Notes under the pieces: model-generated
Databases searched by the model: none
Seen by the model: only the letters and a program-made list of their open reading frames with translations
What the model was told of the DNA's origin: nothing
In this document: positions 7,281-14,292 of the stretch, one piece after another
Layout: each line of letters opens with the position of its first letter
How positions within the stretch are numbered: position 1 is the stretch's first letter
Translations under genes and position numbers: made by a program
Origin: CAKSHC01 sp045631845
Lineage (GTDB): Bacteria > Bacillota > Clostridia > Oscillospirales > UMGS1783
Direction of reading: 5' to 3'
Assembly: GCA_045631845.1 (NCBI GenBank)
Contig: JAZQVM010000070.1
Span: 1-14,439, forward strand
Length of the DNA stretch: 14,439 nucleotides

Positions 7281-8672
7281 ATGAAAAACAAAGACGGGCA
7301 TCGCAAATTCGGCATACTCGACAGCATTTCCTACGCCGCCGGCGATATCGGAAGTAACATGAGTTTTGCTCTGCGCCCGACATTGATTATCTTCTGGACT
7401 CAGTTTATGGGAATGTCCTCCCAGTTATATGCCTTATTGTTAGTTATTGTGCAGGTGTGGGCCGCCATTACCGATCCCATCATCGGCGCTATGGTTGACT
7501 CCGATCGGCGCGTGCATAAACGCAATAAGTTTCTAACCTATATGTTGTATGGCGCTATGGGCTTGATCGTGGCAGGGGCGCTTTGCTTTTTGCCGCTTAG
7601 AGAAGCCTCTCTGCCGATTAAGATTATTATCTTTGTGGTGGGATATGTCATCTGGGACATCTTCTATACCATGGCCAATGTTCCCTACGGCTCGCTGTTG
7701 TCGGTAATTTCCAAAGACCCTGCCGATCGTGCCTCCCTTTCAGCTTGGCGCTCGGTTGGCTCGATGATCGGTAACATGGTGCCCGTCGCCGTTTTGCCAT
7801 TTCTGATCTATGACAGTAATGAAAACCTGATCGGTAAAAATGCCTTTATTGCCGCACTTATTATGGGCGTTATCGGCTTCTTTGCTTTCCTGTTTATGAT
7901 CCGCACCACCGTGGTGCGAGTAGCCGATCAACGGACACATGAGCGCAAAGAAAAATTCAGTATCGTCAAAGCCTTTGGCAATTTCATCAAAAATCGCCCC
8001 GCCGTCGGGGCTACGGTAGCGGCCATGGGCATGATCATCGGTGTGCAGGCCAGCGTAGCGGCCGTGACCGTCTTATTCCAGTCCTACTTCCGCAATGTCG
8101 GCATCTCGGGCATTGTTCAGGTCTTTTCACTGTTGCCCGTCTTTGTCTTTACCCCCTTTGCCCGTAAAATGGTAACCAAATTCGGTAAAAAGGAATTGAG
8201 TGTCGTCGGTGCTTTGATTAGTATTGTAGCGGCCGTGGCTATGCTGATTCTGCCTATCACACCCGACGGGAACGGTATCATTATTTATATTATCTGCCAG
8301 TTAATCAACAGTTTCGGCATTGGTATCTTCTCCACCGTAAGCTGGTCGCTGATGGGCGATGCCATCGACTATAACCGATGGAAAACAGGAGCGCACGAGG
8401 AAGGTACGGTCTATTCTCTCCATTCCTTCTTCCGTAAACTGGCGCAAGGCTTTGGCCCATCCTTGGTGTTGCTGGTCATGGTCGCTCTTGGGTATGTGGG
8501 TGCCAACGAAGGCAATCAGTTGCCCGAGGTGGCTCGCAATATCCGCTATCTGGTGCCTGCCTTGTATTTATTCGGTGCACTCATGATGTTGATAGGTATG
8601 GCCTTTATTTATAATCTGGACAAAAAGACTCTCGCACGCATGAATAAGGAACTGGACGAGCATGACAAATAA
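7281..8672 (+). CDS. GPH-family (MelB-like) sugar:cation symporter
   Basis: This 463-residue protein is a 12-helix major-facilitator transporter of the glycoside-pentoside-hexuronide:cation symporter family, placed in the cytoplasmic membrane. Family signs are the N-terminal YAAGDIGSNM, the cation-site loop WAAITDPIIGAMVDSDRR (60-77) and the NVPYGSLLSVISKDPADRASL block with WRSVGS after the fourth helix. In MelB the cation-site motif is WDAxxDP, with Asp55 and Asp59 both important. Here the first Asp is A61 while the second, D65, is kept, which suggests coupling to protons rather than sodium. AAGGG (7269-7273) lies 7 bases before the ATG. It overlaps the HAD gene by 11 bases and is first in the operon with HAD and GH3. 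The neighbouring uxuA and glycosidase point to a glycoside or glucuronide substrate; this is inference. Confidence 0.92.
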   Translation: MKNKDGHRKFGILDSISYAAGDIGSNMSFALRPTLIIFWTQFMGMSSQLYALLLVIVQVWAAITDPIIGAMVDSDRRVHKRNKFLTYMLYGAMGLIVAGALCFLPLREASLPIKIIIFVVGYVIWDIFYTMANVPYGSLLSVISKDPADRASLSAWRSVGSMIGNMVPVAVLPFLIYDSNENLIGKNAFIAALIMGVIGFFAFLFMIRTTVVRVADQRTHERKEKFSIVKAFGNFIKNRPAVGATVAAMGMIIGVQASVAAVTVLFQSYFRNVGISGIVQVFSLLPVFVFTPFARKMVTKFGKKELSVVGALISIVAAVAMLILPITPDGNGIIIYIICQLINSFGIGIFSTVSWSLMGDAIDYNRWKTGAHEEGTVYSLHSFFRKLAQGFGPSLVLLVMVALGYVGANEGNQLPEVARNIRYLVPALYLFGALMMLIGMAFIYNLDKKTLARMNKELDEHDK

Positions 8673-9498
8673 GCCGTTTTTGATCGGTATAGACAGCGAC
8701 GGGTGCGCCATCGATTCCATGACGGTCAAACATATCCAATGTTTTGGTCCTTGCCTTGTAAAGCAGTGGAGCTTGCATGAATATGAGCGACAAATCCTGC
8801 AAGCATGGAATCAAACCAATCTGTATACCGCCACCCGCGGCATCAATCGGTTTCATGGACTTGCTGTGGCGCTACGGCAAATCCATCAAAACTATACGCC
8901 CATTGACGGGATTGAAGTGTTGGAAGCGTGGGTAAGCAATAGCAGTGAACTGTCGGAACGAGCCTTGGAGTCCGAAACAGAAAGAAATGACTCGCCTTGT
9001 CTAAAACAAGCGCTAGAATGGAGTCAGCAGGTCAACCAAGCCATTCAGGAACTGCCGCCCGATGCCATTCAAGCCTTCTCCGGCGTAAGAGAAGCCCTAC
9101 GGGAAGCATCGCAGGTGGCCGATATGGCTATTGTGTCCAGTGCCAATCGGGCGGCCATTACCGAGGAGTGGAGCCGTTTCGGGCTGATGCCCTATGTCAA
9201 ATATACCATGGCGCAGGACTCGGGCAAAAAGGCAGAGTGTATAGCATCTTTACTTGACAGGGGATATGCCGCCCATCGCACCCTGATGTGCGGCGATGCC
9301 TTGGGTGATGAGCGAGCAGCCAAGGCCAATGGGGTGTGGTTTTTCCCGATTGTGGCAGGGCATGAGTCGGAAAGTTGGGCTGAGTTTATAAATCATGCCT
9401 TATGCCGACTGGTATCGGGACGGTACGCTGAATATGAGGCGGAAGAGATAAAAGTCTTTCATGAGAATTTAGGGATACGAGGGGAATCGATATGGTAG
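8662..9498 (+). CDS. HAD-superfamily hydrolase or phosphomutase, substrate unknown
   Basis: The 278-residue protein has the four haloacid dehalogenase motifs: motif I D11-x-D13-G14 with D18-S19 after it, in the style of beta-phosphoglucomutase-like enzymes; motif II Ser at 159-160 (IVSSAN); the motif III Lys at 189-190; and motif IV GDALGDE at 211-217. The nucleophile would be D11 and the acid/base D13. Residues about 20-140 form a long helical cap, which decides the substrate and does not match one I recognise. The gene overlaps the transporter upstream by 11 bases and the GH3 gene downstream by 7, so all three are made together. It may act on a sugar phosphate released in this pathway, either as a phosphatase or as a 1-to-6 mutase. 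AAGGA (8646-8650) lies 11 bases before the start. There is no signal peptide. Confidence 0.85.
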   Translation: MTNKPFLIGIDSDGCAIDSMTVKHIQCFGPCLVKQWSLHEYERQILQAWNQTNLYTATRGINRFHGLAVALRQIHQNYTPIDGIEVLEAWVSNSSELSERALESETERNDSPCLKQALEWSQQVNQAIQELPPDAIQAFSGVREALREASQVADMAIVSSANRAAITEEWSRFGLMPYVKYTMAQDSGKKAECIASLLDRGYAAHRTLMCGDALGDERAAKANGVWFFPIVAGHESESWAEFINHALCRLVSGRYAEYEAEEIKVFHENLGIRGESIW

Positions 9499-11240
9499 AT
9501 TTAAAAAGCAGACCGTATTATTTGACGGATGACGATGTGGCATGGGTGGAACAGACCATTGCCAATATGAGCGATGAAGAAAAGGTCGGCCAGTTGTTTT
9601 TTCAATTAACGGCCGATACGAGCGAAGAATATTTGAAAGAATTGATGGAGAAATACCATCTGGGCGGCTGTCGGTATAACCCGATGAGCGGGGAACAGGT
9701 AAAGAAACAAAATGAAATCTTGCAGAAATACGCCAAAATCCCCCTGCTCATTGCCTGCAATACCGAAATGGGCGGCAACGGTGCTGCTCAGGACGGCACC
9801 TATATCGGGTCGGGCATTAAGATCGGCGCTACGGGTAAGATCGAATATGCCAAAGCCTTGGGCGAACTGTCTAATCGGGAGGCGGCAGCATTGGGTTGCA
9901 ATATGGCCTTTTCTCCCGTGTGCGACATTCATTATAACTGGCAAAATACCGAGGTGGTCACCCGTGCCTTCGGTAACGATCCCGAGCGTGTGGCCGCCAT
10001 GAGTAAAGCCTATGTGGAAGGCGCCCATCAAATTGAAGGGTATGCCTGCGCCGCCAAGCATTTTCCCGGTAACGGCATCGACTTTCGTGATGCTCATTTA
10101 TCCAATAATATTAACCCCCTAAACGAGCAGGAATGGATGGATACCTTCGGTAGGGTCTACCGCACCTTGATCGAAGCCGATGTCGAGGCGTTTATGGGTG
10201 GGCATATCATGATGCCCGCCTATATGCGGCAGGTCAATCCCGATATAAGCGATGAGGAAATGCTACCCGCCACCCTCTGCCCCGAAATTATGACCGGACT
10301 TTTGCGGGATAAACTGGGCTTTAACGGTATGGTGGTCACCGATGCCAGTCACATGGTGGCCATGACCAACCGCATGACCCGAAAAGAAATGCTGCCCGCC
10401 AGCATCAATGCCGGTTGTGATATGTTCCTCTTTTTTAACGATCCGCGGGAGGATTATCAGACGATGCTGGAGGCTTATCAAACAGGCATAATCGGTCAAG
10501 AGCGTATGAGAGAGGCACTTATACGTATCCTTGGACTAAAGGCACACATGGGACTTCACAAAGGAGTACAGGCGACTGCTTCCGTGGATGCGGCACCGAT
10601 TCAGGAAGTGGCTAAGCAGATCAGTCAGGACTGCATTACGCTGGTCAAATATAAGGATGCGGCGGTGTTGCCGTTGACACCACAGAAGTATCGGCGCATT
10701 ATGATCGTGCCTATCAAAGGGGCGGCCGGTGCCATGGATCTGCTGATTGGCATGTTGTCGGGAGAGGGGCAAAAGAAAAAATCGGCCGCCGAGCAGTTGC
10801 GGGACCGTTTGGTAGAAAAAGGATTTGATGCCTTTATCTATGTCAGCCCCATGGATAAAATGAAGCAGATGGCGGCTAACGGCGAAAAACCCACGCTCAA
10901 TCTCTATTTTGCCGGTAAAAACGCCATTGCCGATTTTAAGAAAGAACAGGATTTGGTCATTACCCTATTTGATGTGGCCAACGGCAGACCCAGTTTCGGG
11001 ATGTCTAAAGGCGGCGGTGAAATTCCATGGTATGTCTTTGAGCTTCCTGTTGTGGGTATTAGTGTCAATTCTCCCACCATGCTGGCCGATGTGCCGCAGC
11101 TTCGCACCTATATCAATGCCTACGATGCCAAGCCTGATACACTGGACGCCTTGGTCGAGTGCCTGTTGCAAGGCCCGTCAGCTTTCAAGGGAAAAGACCC
11201 GATCGACAGTTTTTGCGGCTTGTGGGATACGCGGATATAA
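9492..11240 (+). CDS. GH3-family cytoplasmic beta-N-acetylhexosaminidase-like enzyme
   Basis: This 582-residue glycoside hydrolase family 3 protein has a TIM-barrel catalytic domain (about 10-350) and a C-terminal alpha/beta domain (about 370-582), like the two-domain NagZ of Bacillus rather than the short proteobacterial form. The predicted nucleophile is D284 in GMVVTDASHM. The substrate-binding Lys-His is at 189-190 in KHFPGNG, followed by D200-A-H202. That Asp-x-His dyad is the acid/base of the NagZ subgroup and replaces the Glu of typical beta-glucosidases. The usual KHFPGHG is KHFPGNG here. Enzymes with this dyad cleave beta-GlcNAc, and some use phosphate instead of water. With no signal peptide, it acts on imported oligosaccharides or recycled wall fragments. 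The start lies inside the HAD gene with AGGGG upstream. The family is secure; the sugar is not. Confidence 0.9.
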   Translation: MVDLKSRPYYLTDDDVAWVEQTIANMSDEEKVGQLFFQLTADTSEEYLKELMEKYHLGGCRYNPMSGEQVKKQNEILQKYAKIPLLIACNTEMGGNGAAQDGTYIGSGIKIGATGKIEYAKALGELSNREAAALGCNMAFSPVCDIHYNWQNTEVVTRAFGNDPERVAAMSKAYVEGAHQIEGYACAAKHFPGNGIDFRDAHLSNNINPLNEQEWMDTFGRVYRTLIEADVEAFMGGHIMMPAYMRQVNPDISDEEMLPATLCPEIMTGLLRDKLGFNGMVVTDASHMVAMTNRMTRKEMLPASINAGCDMFLFFNDPREDYQTMLEAYQTGIIGQERMREALIRILGLKAHMGLHKGVQATASVDAAPIQEVAKQISQDCITLVKYKDAAVLPLTPQKYRRIMIVPIKGAAGAMDLLIGMLSGEGQKKKSAAEQLRDRLVEKGFDAFIYVSPMDKMKQMAANGEKPTLNLYFAGKNAIADFKKEQDLVITLFDVANGRPSFGMSKGGGEIPWYVFELPVVGISVNSPTMLADVPQLRTYINAYDAKPDTLDALVECLLQGPSAFKGKDPIDSFCGLWDTRI

Positions 11241-11269
11241 TTGACAAAAACCGACATCCTTTTTATAAT
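11241..11269 (+). promoter_or_regulatory. Perfect consensus sigma-A promoter
   Basis: TTGACA (11241-11246) and TATAAT (11264-11269) are separated by exactly 17 bases, a full match to the consensus. The -35 box begins at the base after the GH3 stop codon, with no terminator between them. It drives the DUF2156 and GNAT genes; transcription should start near 11276. Confidence 0.9.
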
Positions 11270-11300
11270 AGAAACAGAATAAGAGTCAGGAGCGGGAAAA

Positions 11301-12212
11301 ATGATTGACTTTATACCCATTTCTATAGATAAAAAGGATCTCTATCAATCCTATCTGCAGGACGGCCGGGAGCGTGGCTGTGGCTACTCTTTTGCGAATT
11401 TGTACGCATGGGGACGCCAAAGCGCCGCCATTGTGGCCGATCATTTGGTCGTCTTTTCGCAGTTCAATCGCCGTAGCGTCTACCCCTTTCCTGCAGGACG
11501 CGGCGATAAGAAACCGGTACTGGATGCTGTGATCGCCGATGCCAAAGAACGTGGCATTGCCTGTCGCTTGGTCGGACTCTGCGAGGAGGATCGGCAGGAA
11601 TTGGAACGATTATATCCCGAGCAATTTCGTATCCATCACGATCGGGATGCTCATGACTATGTCTATGATATTGATGATCTGGCCGACCTAAAGGGGAGAA
11701 AATATCATCAAAAACGCAACCATCTTCACCGCTTCGAGGCCGCCTGCCCCGATTGTATTGCTGAGCCGATCACCAAGGAGAATATGGCCTTGGTTGAAGG
11801 CATGGTCGCGCAATGGTACGCCGATCGCACGGCCGAAAACCCGCAAAGCGATTTCCACATGGAAAAGGCGGCGCTGGCCAAGACGATGCGCCATTTCGAG
11901 GAACTAGGCATGCTGGGTCTGATGTTGCGAGACGGCGACCGTGTGCTGGCCATCACCATGGGCAGTATACTGTCCGACGATACGGTGGATGTCCAGTTTG
12001 AAAAGGCAAGATGGGATGTTGACGGCGCCTATGCCGCCATCAACTGTTATTTTGCCCGCTATGTCCGTGAAACACAACCCCAAATCCGCTTCCTCAATCG
12101 GGAGGAGGATTTGGGAATAGAGGGATTGCGCAAGGCCAAACTCAGTTACAATCCCCATCACATGGTCGAAAAGCAATGGGCGTGTCTACTGGAGGATTGC
12201 TATGAATATTGA
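11301..12212 (+). CDS. DUF2156 (phosphatidylglycerol lysyltransferase C-terminal domain-like) protein
   Basis: This soluble 303-residue protein resembles the DUF2156 family, which corresponds to the cytoplasmic catalytic domain of MprF-type lysyl-phosphatidylglycerol synthases and has a doubled GNAT-like fold. The supporting region is DYVYDIDDLADLKGRKYHQKRNHLHRF (119-145, with the KRN-x3-F core); further family-like blocks are the acidic VDVQFEKARW and the C-terminal NREEDLGIEGLRKAKLSYNP. No membrane flippase region is present, so it is not a full MprF, and the acyl acceptor is unknown. The start has AGGAG (11288-11292) 8 bases upstream and lies behind a consensus promoter. It overlaps the GNAT gene downstream, a pairing that suggests a shared role in modifying a small molecule or protein; this is inference. 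Confidence 0.85.
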   Translation: MIDFIPISIDKKDLYQSYLQDGRERGCGYSFANLYAWGRQSAAIVADHLVVFSQFNRRSVYPFPAGRGDKKPVLDAVIADAKERGIACRLVGLCEEDRQELERLYPEQFRIHHDRDAHDYVYDIDDLADLKGRKYHQKRNHLHRFEAACPDCIAEPITKENMALVEGMVAQWYADRTAENPQSDFHMEKAALAKTMRHFEELGMLGLMLRDGDRVLAITMGSILSDDTVDVQFEKARWDVDGAYAAINCYFARYVRETQPQIRFLNREEDLGIEGLRKAKLSYNPHHMVEKQWACLLEDCYEY

Positions 12213-12927
12213 TCGGCGCAACCTCTGGAAAGAGGCCTTTGGCGATACCGATGAGTTTCTGGATCTGTTTGCTTCTACTGCCTATGCCGACAAGCGTACC
12301 AACAGCATAGAGATCGACGGCAAAACGGTCGCCGCCCTCTATTGGTTTGACTGTGAATATGCCGAGAAGAAACTCGCCTATATCTATGCCGTAGCCACCG
12401 CCAAGGCCCACTGCGGCCAAGGTCTGTGCCATCGGTTGATGGAAAATACCCATCGGCTGTTGCGGTCACAAGGGTATGCAGGGGCATTGCTGGTACCGGG
12501 CAGTAGGGAACTGGTCAGGCTGTATGCCGATATGGGGTATGAACCCTGTACCTGTGTCGGTCAACTGTCGGTCATGTCACGAGGGTTCACCGATTGTGTA
12601 CCCATCGATCAGAGGGAATATGCCATACTTCGTCGGCAACTATTGCCGCAGGGCGGCGTTATCCAAGAGGGAGAAAATCTCGCCTTTTTGGAGAAACAGG
12701 CGCAGTTTTACCGTGGTAGCGATTTTGTGTTGGCCGCCCGCAAAGAGGGAGATCGGCTGAGTGGGTTGGAGTTGCTGGGGAATACCGAAAAGGCTTCGGC
12801 CCTTGTCGGGGCATTGGGATGTGCATCGGGCGAATTTCGAGTTCCCAACGGAAATACTCCGTTTGCCATGGGTCTCTTTTTTGAGGAGATGCCCAAGCCT
12901 TCCTATTTCGGTTTGGCATTTGATTAA
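12202..12927 (+). CDS. GNAT-family N-acetyltransferase
   Basis: The 241-residue protein has a GNAT acetyl-CoA-binding core in its N-terminal half: a central strand AYIYAVAT (59-66), the pyrophosphate loop AHCGQGLCHRLM (69-80, standing for Q/R-x-x-G-x-G), and the following helix and strand to about 115 (LVRLYADMGYE). Residues about 130-241 are a second, poorly conserved domain. The opening LWKEAFGDTDEFLDLF is seen in a group of clostridial acetyltransferases of unknown substrate. The ATG lies 11 bases inside the end of the DUF2156 gene with GGAGG (12191-12195) six bases upstream, so the two are translationally coupled. No hairpin follows the stop, so read-through toward spoVAC is possible. Confidence 0.85.
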   Translation: MNIDRRNLWKEAFGDTDEFLDLFASTAYADKRTNSIEIDGKTVAALYWFDCEYAEKKLAYIYAVATAKAHCGQGLCHRLMENTHRLLRSQGYAGALLVPGSRELVRLYADMGYEPCTCVGQLSVMSRGFTDCVPIDQREYAILRRQLLPQGGVIQEGENLAFLEKQAQFYRGSDFVLAARKEGDRLSGLELLGNTEKASALVGALGCASGEFRVPNGNTPFAMGLFFEEMPKPSYFGLAFD

Positions 12928-12931
12928 AAAT

Positions 12932-12960
12932 GTATATTTTTATCCTTTCCTCTCATACTA
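12932..12960 (+). promoter_or_regulatory. Sigma-G-like (forespore) promoter of spoVAC
   Basis: GTATA (12932-12936) and CATACTA (12954-12960) are 17 bases apart. As I recall it, the Bacillus subtilis sigma-G pattern is GHATR, 17-18 bases, then CATNHTA; both elements match fully. The predicted start near 12967 leaves a short leader with an AGAGGA ribosome site (12971-12976). Confidence 0.7.
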
Positions 12961-12983
12961 ACGGTAGAGGAGAGGATTTTTTT

Positions 12984-13421
12984 ATGGATAGAAAAAGTTA
13001 TGATAAACTGGCAAAAAGCAAAACGCCGTCCTCACCGACTTGGAAAAATTGCATCTTGGCATTTCTGGTGGGCGGCGGCATTTGCGTGATCGGGCAGTTG
13101 ATTGCCAATTTTATTATGGCACAAGGGTATGAACAGAAAATGGGCTACACCATTGCCTCCTGCACCATCGTCTTTTTAGGCGCTTTGTTTACGGGGATTG
13201 GGTGGTATGATAAACTGGCCAAATATGCAGGTGCCGGCAGTGTAGTGCCCATCAGCGGCTTTGCCAACTCGGTGGTCTCGCCCGCCATGGAGTTCAAGAC
13301 GGAAGGGCTGGTGCTTGGCGTGGCGGCCAAGATGTTTGTCATCGCCGGCCCCGTCATCGTGTACGGCATAGTCGCTAGCGTCTTATACGGATTGATTTAC
13401 TGGCTCCTGCAAATCCTGTAA
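12984..13421 (+). CDS. spoVAC: Stage V sporulation protein AC
   Basis: SpoVAC is a forespore inner-membrane protein of the SpoVA complex. The complex moves Ca-dipicolinic acid into the developing spore and releases it at germination; the Bacillus SpoVAC behaves as a mechanosensitive channel. The 145-residue protein is of family length. It shows the conserved opening YDKLAKS, then FLVGGGICVIGQ (27-38), YDKLAKYAGAGSVVPISGFANSV (75-97) and EGLVLGVAAKMF (107-118), with about four hydrophobic segments. The frame is open to 12930, but I place the start at 12984: AGAGGA lies 7 bases upstream, the family begins here, and the sigma-G-like promoter would start transcription near 12967. spoVAD and spoVAE, which usually follow, are absent: a terminator comes at once. 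Its last 39 codons are repeated at 14293-14412. Confidence 0.95.
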   Translation: MDRKSYDKLAKSKTPSSPTWKNCILAFLVGGGICVIGQLIANFIMAQGYEQKMGYTIASCTIVFLGALFTGIGWYDKLAKYAGAGSVVPISGFANSVVSPAMEFKTEGLVLGVAAKMFVIAGPVIVYGIVASVLYGLIYWLLQIL

Positions 13422-13451
13422 AAAAGGCTTGACCGATTGGTCAAGCCTTTT
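13422..13451. terminator. Bidirectional terminator between spoVAC and the esterase gene
   Basis: A 13-bp perfect stem (13422-13434 with 13439-13451) and a GATT loop have A4 on the left and T4 on the right. It begins at the base after the spoVAC stop and ends 3 bases before the esterase stop, so it can end both convergent transcripts. Confidence 0.93.
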
Positions 13452-13454
13452 GCG

Positions 13455-14192
13455 TTACAACAATTCCATTTCGCTACGGAAGATATCCTCTTTTATATTA
13501 CTATTTTCAGCCGAATCTTTTCGCGTGTTCAATCGCTCAAATTCTTCAAAATACCTGAGGCCAAAATCGTAAAGAGATTGAGCGTTAAAATGAAGGTTAT
13601 CGGGGTTCGACATTAGCCCTTCTGCCGAAACAAAGCCAACATTTTCGTTACAAGATGCAGTATTTTGAAGAGCTTGGTTAATATAAATATGGTTTTTTAA
13701 CGGGTAACGTTCAAGATAATCGCCCAAGCCGCCCAAAACAAACGGGACGTTATTAAGATTCAGCATCTTTCGCAAAGCCCGTATCATAGTTTCAAGCTTT
13801 GATTGATAGACAGGATAAAGTTCATCCTTACAGTCGCTTTCACCCTGGTGCCAAAGCACACCAACAATTTCGGACGAACGTGCTGCAAGCCTTGCATTAT
13901 TTATCGCATTGTCAAACAACAACTCTCCCGGCATCCATTGATCAATCTTGGTTCCGCCGTCTGCACAGCAAATCAATCCAACCTCTACGTTGTGTTTTTT
14001 TGAATAAGCCTCGGCAAAACTTTCGGCAAGACTCACACCGGAAAAGCTTCTGTCCGGATTGATAGGACGGAACATTCTTTGCCATCGGCCGTTTCGGAGT
14101 GTATGAATCCGTTTTGTGTCAATCTCATGTGCTTCGTTCAAATAACCACGACCTGCCATATTCGATTGCCCGATCAATAAAAACGAATGCAT
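13455..14192 (-). CDS. SGNH-fold carbohydrate acetylesterase (CE6/sialate O-acetylesterase-like)
   Basis: This 245-residue protein carries the marks of the SASA/CE6 group of SGNH esterases, which remove acetyl groups from sugars: the nucleophile S10 in GQSNMAGRG (8-16), a Gly/Asn-site region around CADGGTKIDQW (76-86), the WHQGESD block (114-120), and the catalytic D198-x-x-H201 in PDNLHFN. It has no signal peptide, so it should act in the cytoplasm on an imported acetylated sugar. GC content, counted over three sample lines, is about 40%, against about 55% in one sample line of the GNAT gene, and codons are more A/T-ending, a sign of acquisition by transfer. The ATG has AGGAGG (14201-14206) 8 bases upstream and its own promoter. 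It sits between a complete spoVAC and a broken copy of the spoVAC 3' end. The natural substrate cannot be told from sequence. Confidence 0.9.
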   Translation of the reverse strand: MHSFLLIGQSNMAGRGYLNEAHEIDTKRIHTLRNGRWQRMFRPINPDRSFSGVSLAESFAEAYSKKHNVEVGLICCADGGTKIDQWMPGELLFDNAINNARLAARSSEIVGVLWHQGESDCKDELYPVYQSKLETMIRALRKMLNLNNVPFVLGGLGDYLERYPLKNHIYINQALQNTASCNENVGFVSAEGLMSNPDNLHFNAQSLYDFGLRYFEEFERLNTRKDSAENSNIKEDIFRSEMELL

Positions 14193-14223
14193 CAGACAAA
14201 CCTCCTATAAGTTGATTTTAATA

Positions 14224-14252
14224 ATTATACTACAATTCGGTTTCGGTGTAAA
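14224..14252 (-). promoter_or_regulatory. Sigma-A promoter of the esterase gene
   Basis: On the minus strand TTTACA (14247-14252) and TATAAT (14224-14229) are 17 bases apart. The spacer holds a short tandem CCGAAACCGAA that might be an operator half-site. The promoter lies between the esterase and the spoVAC fragment, so the AT-rich segment carries its own expression signals. Confidence 0.82.
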
Positions 14253-14292
14253 GTTCTTTCCAAGATTACTGTGTCCTATATTGACAGCAGCA

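Noticed and set aside
12930..12983. Longer spoVAC start at 12930
   Set aside because: It overlaps the sigma-G-like promoter, lacks a ribosome site and adds residues not seen in the family.
13422..14292. Insertion sequence or transposon
   Set aside because: There is no transposase or integrase, no terminal inverted repeats and no short target duplication; only the long diverged spoVAC repeat.
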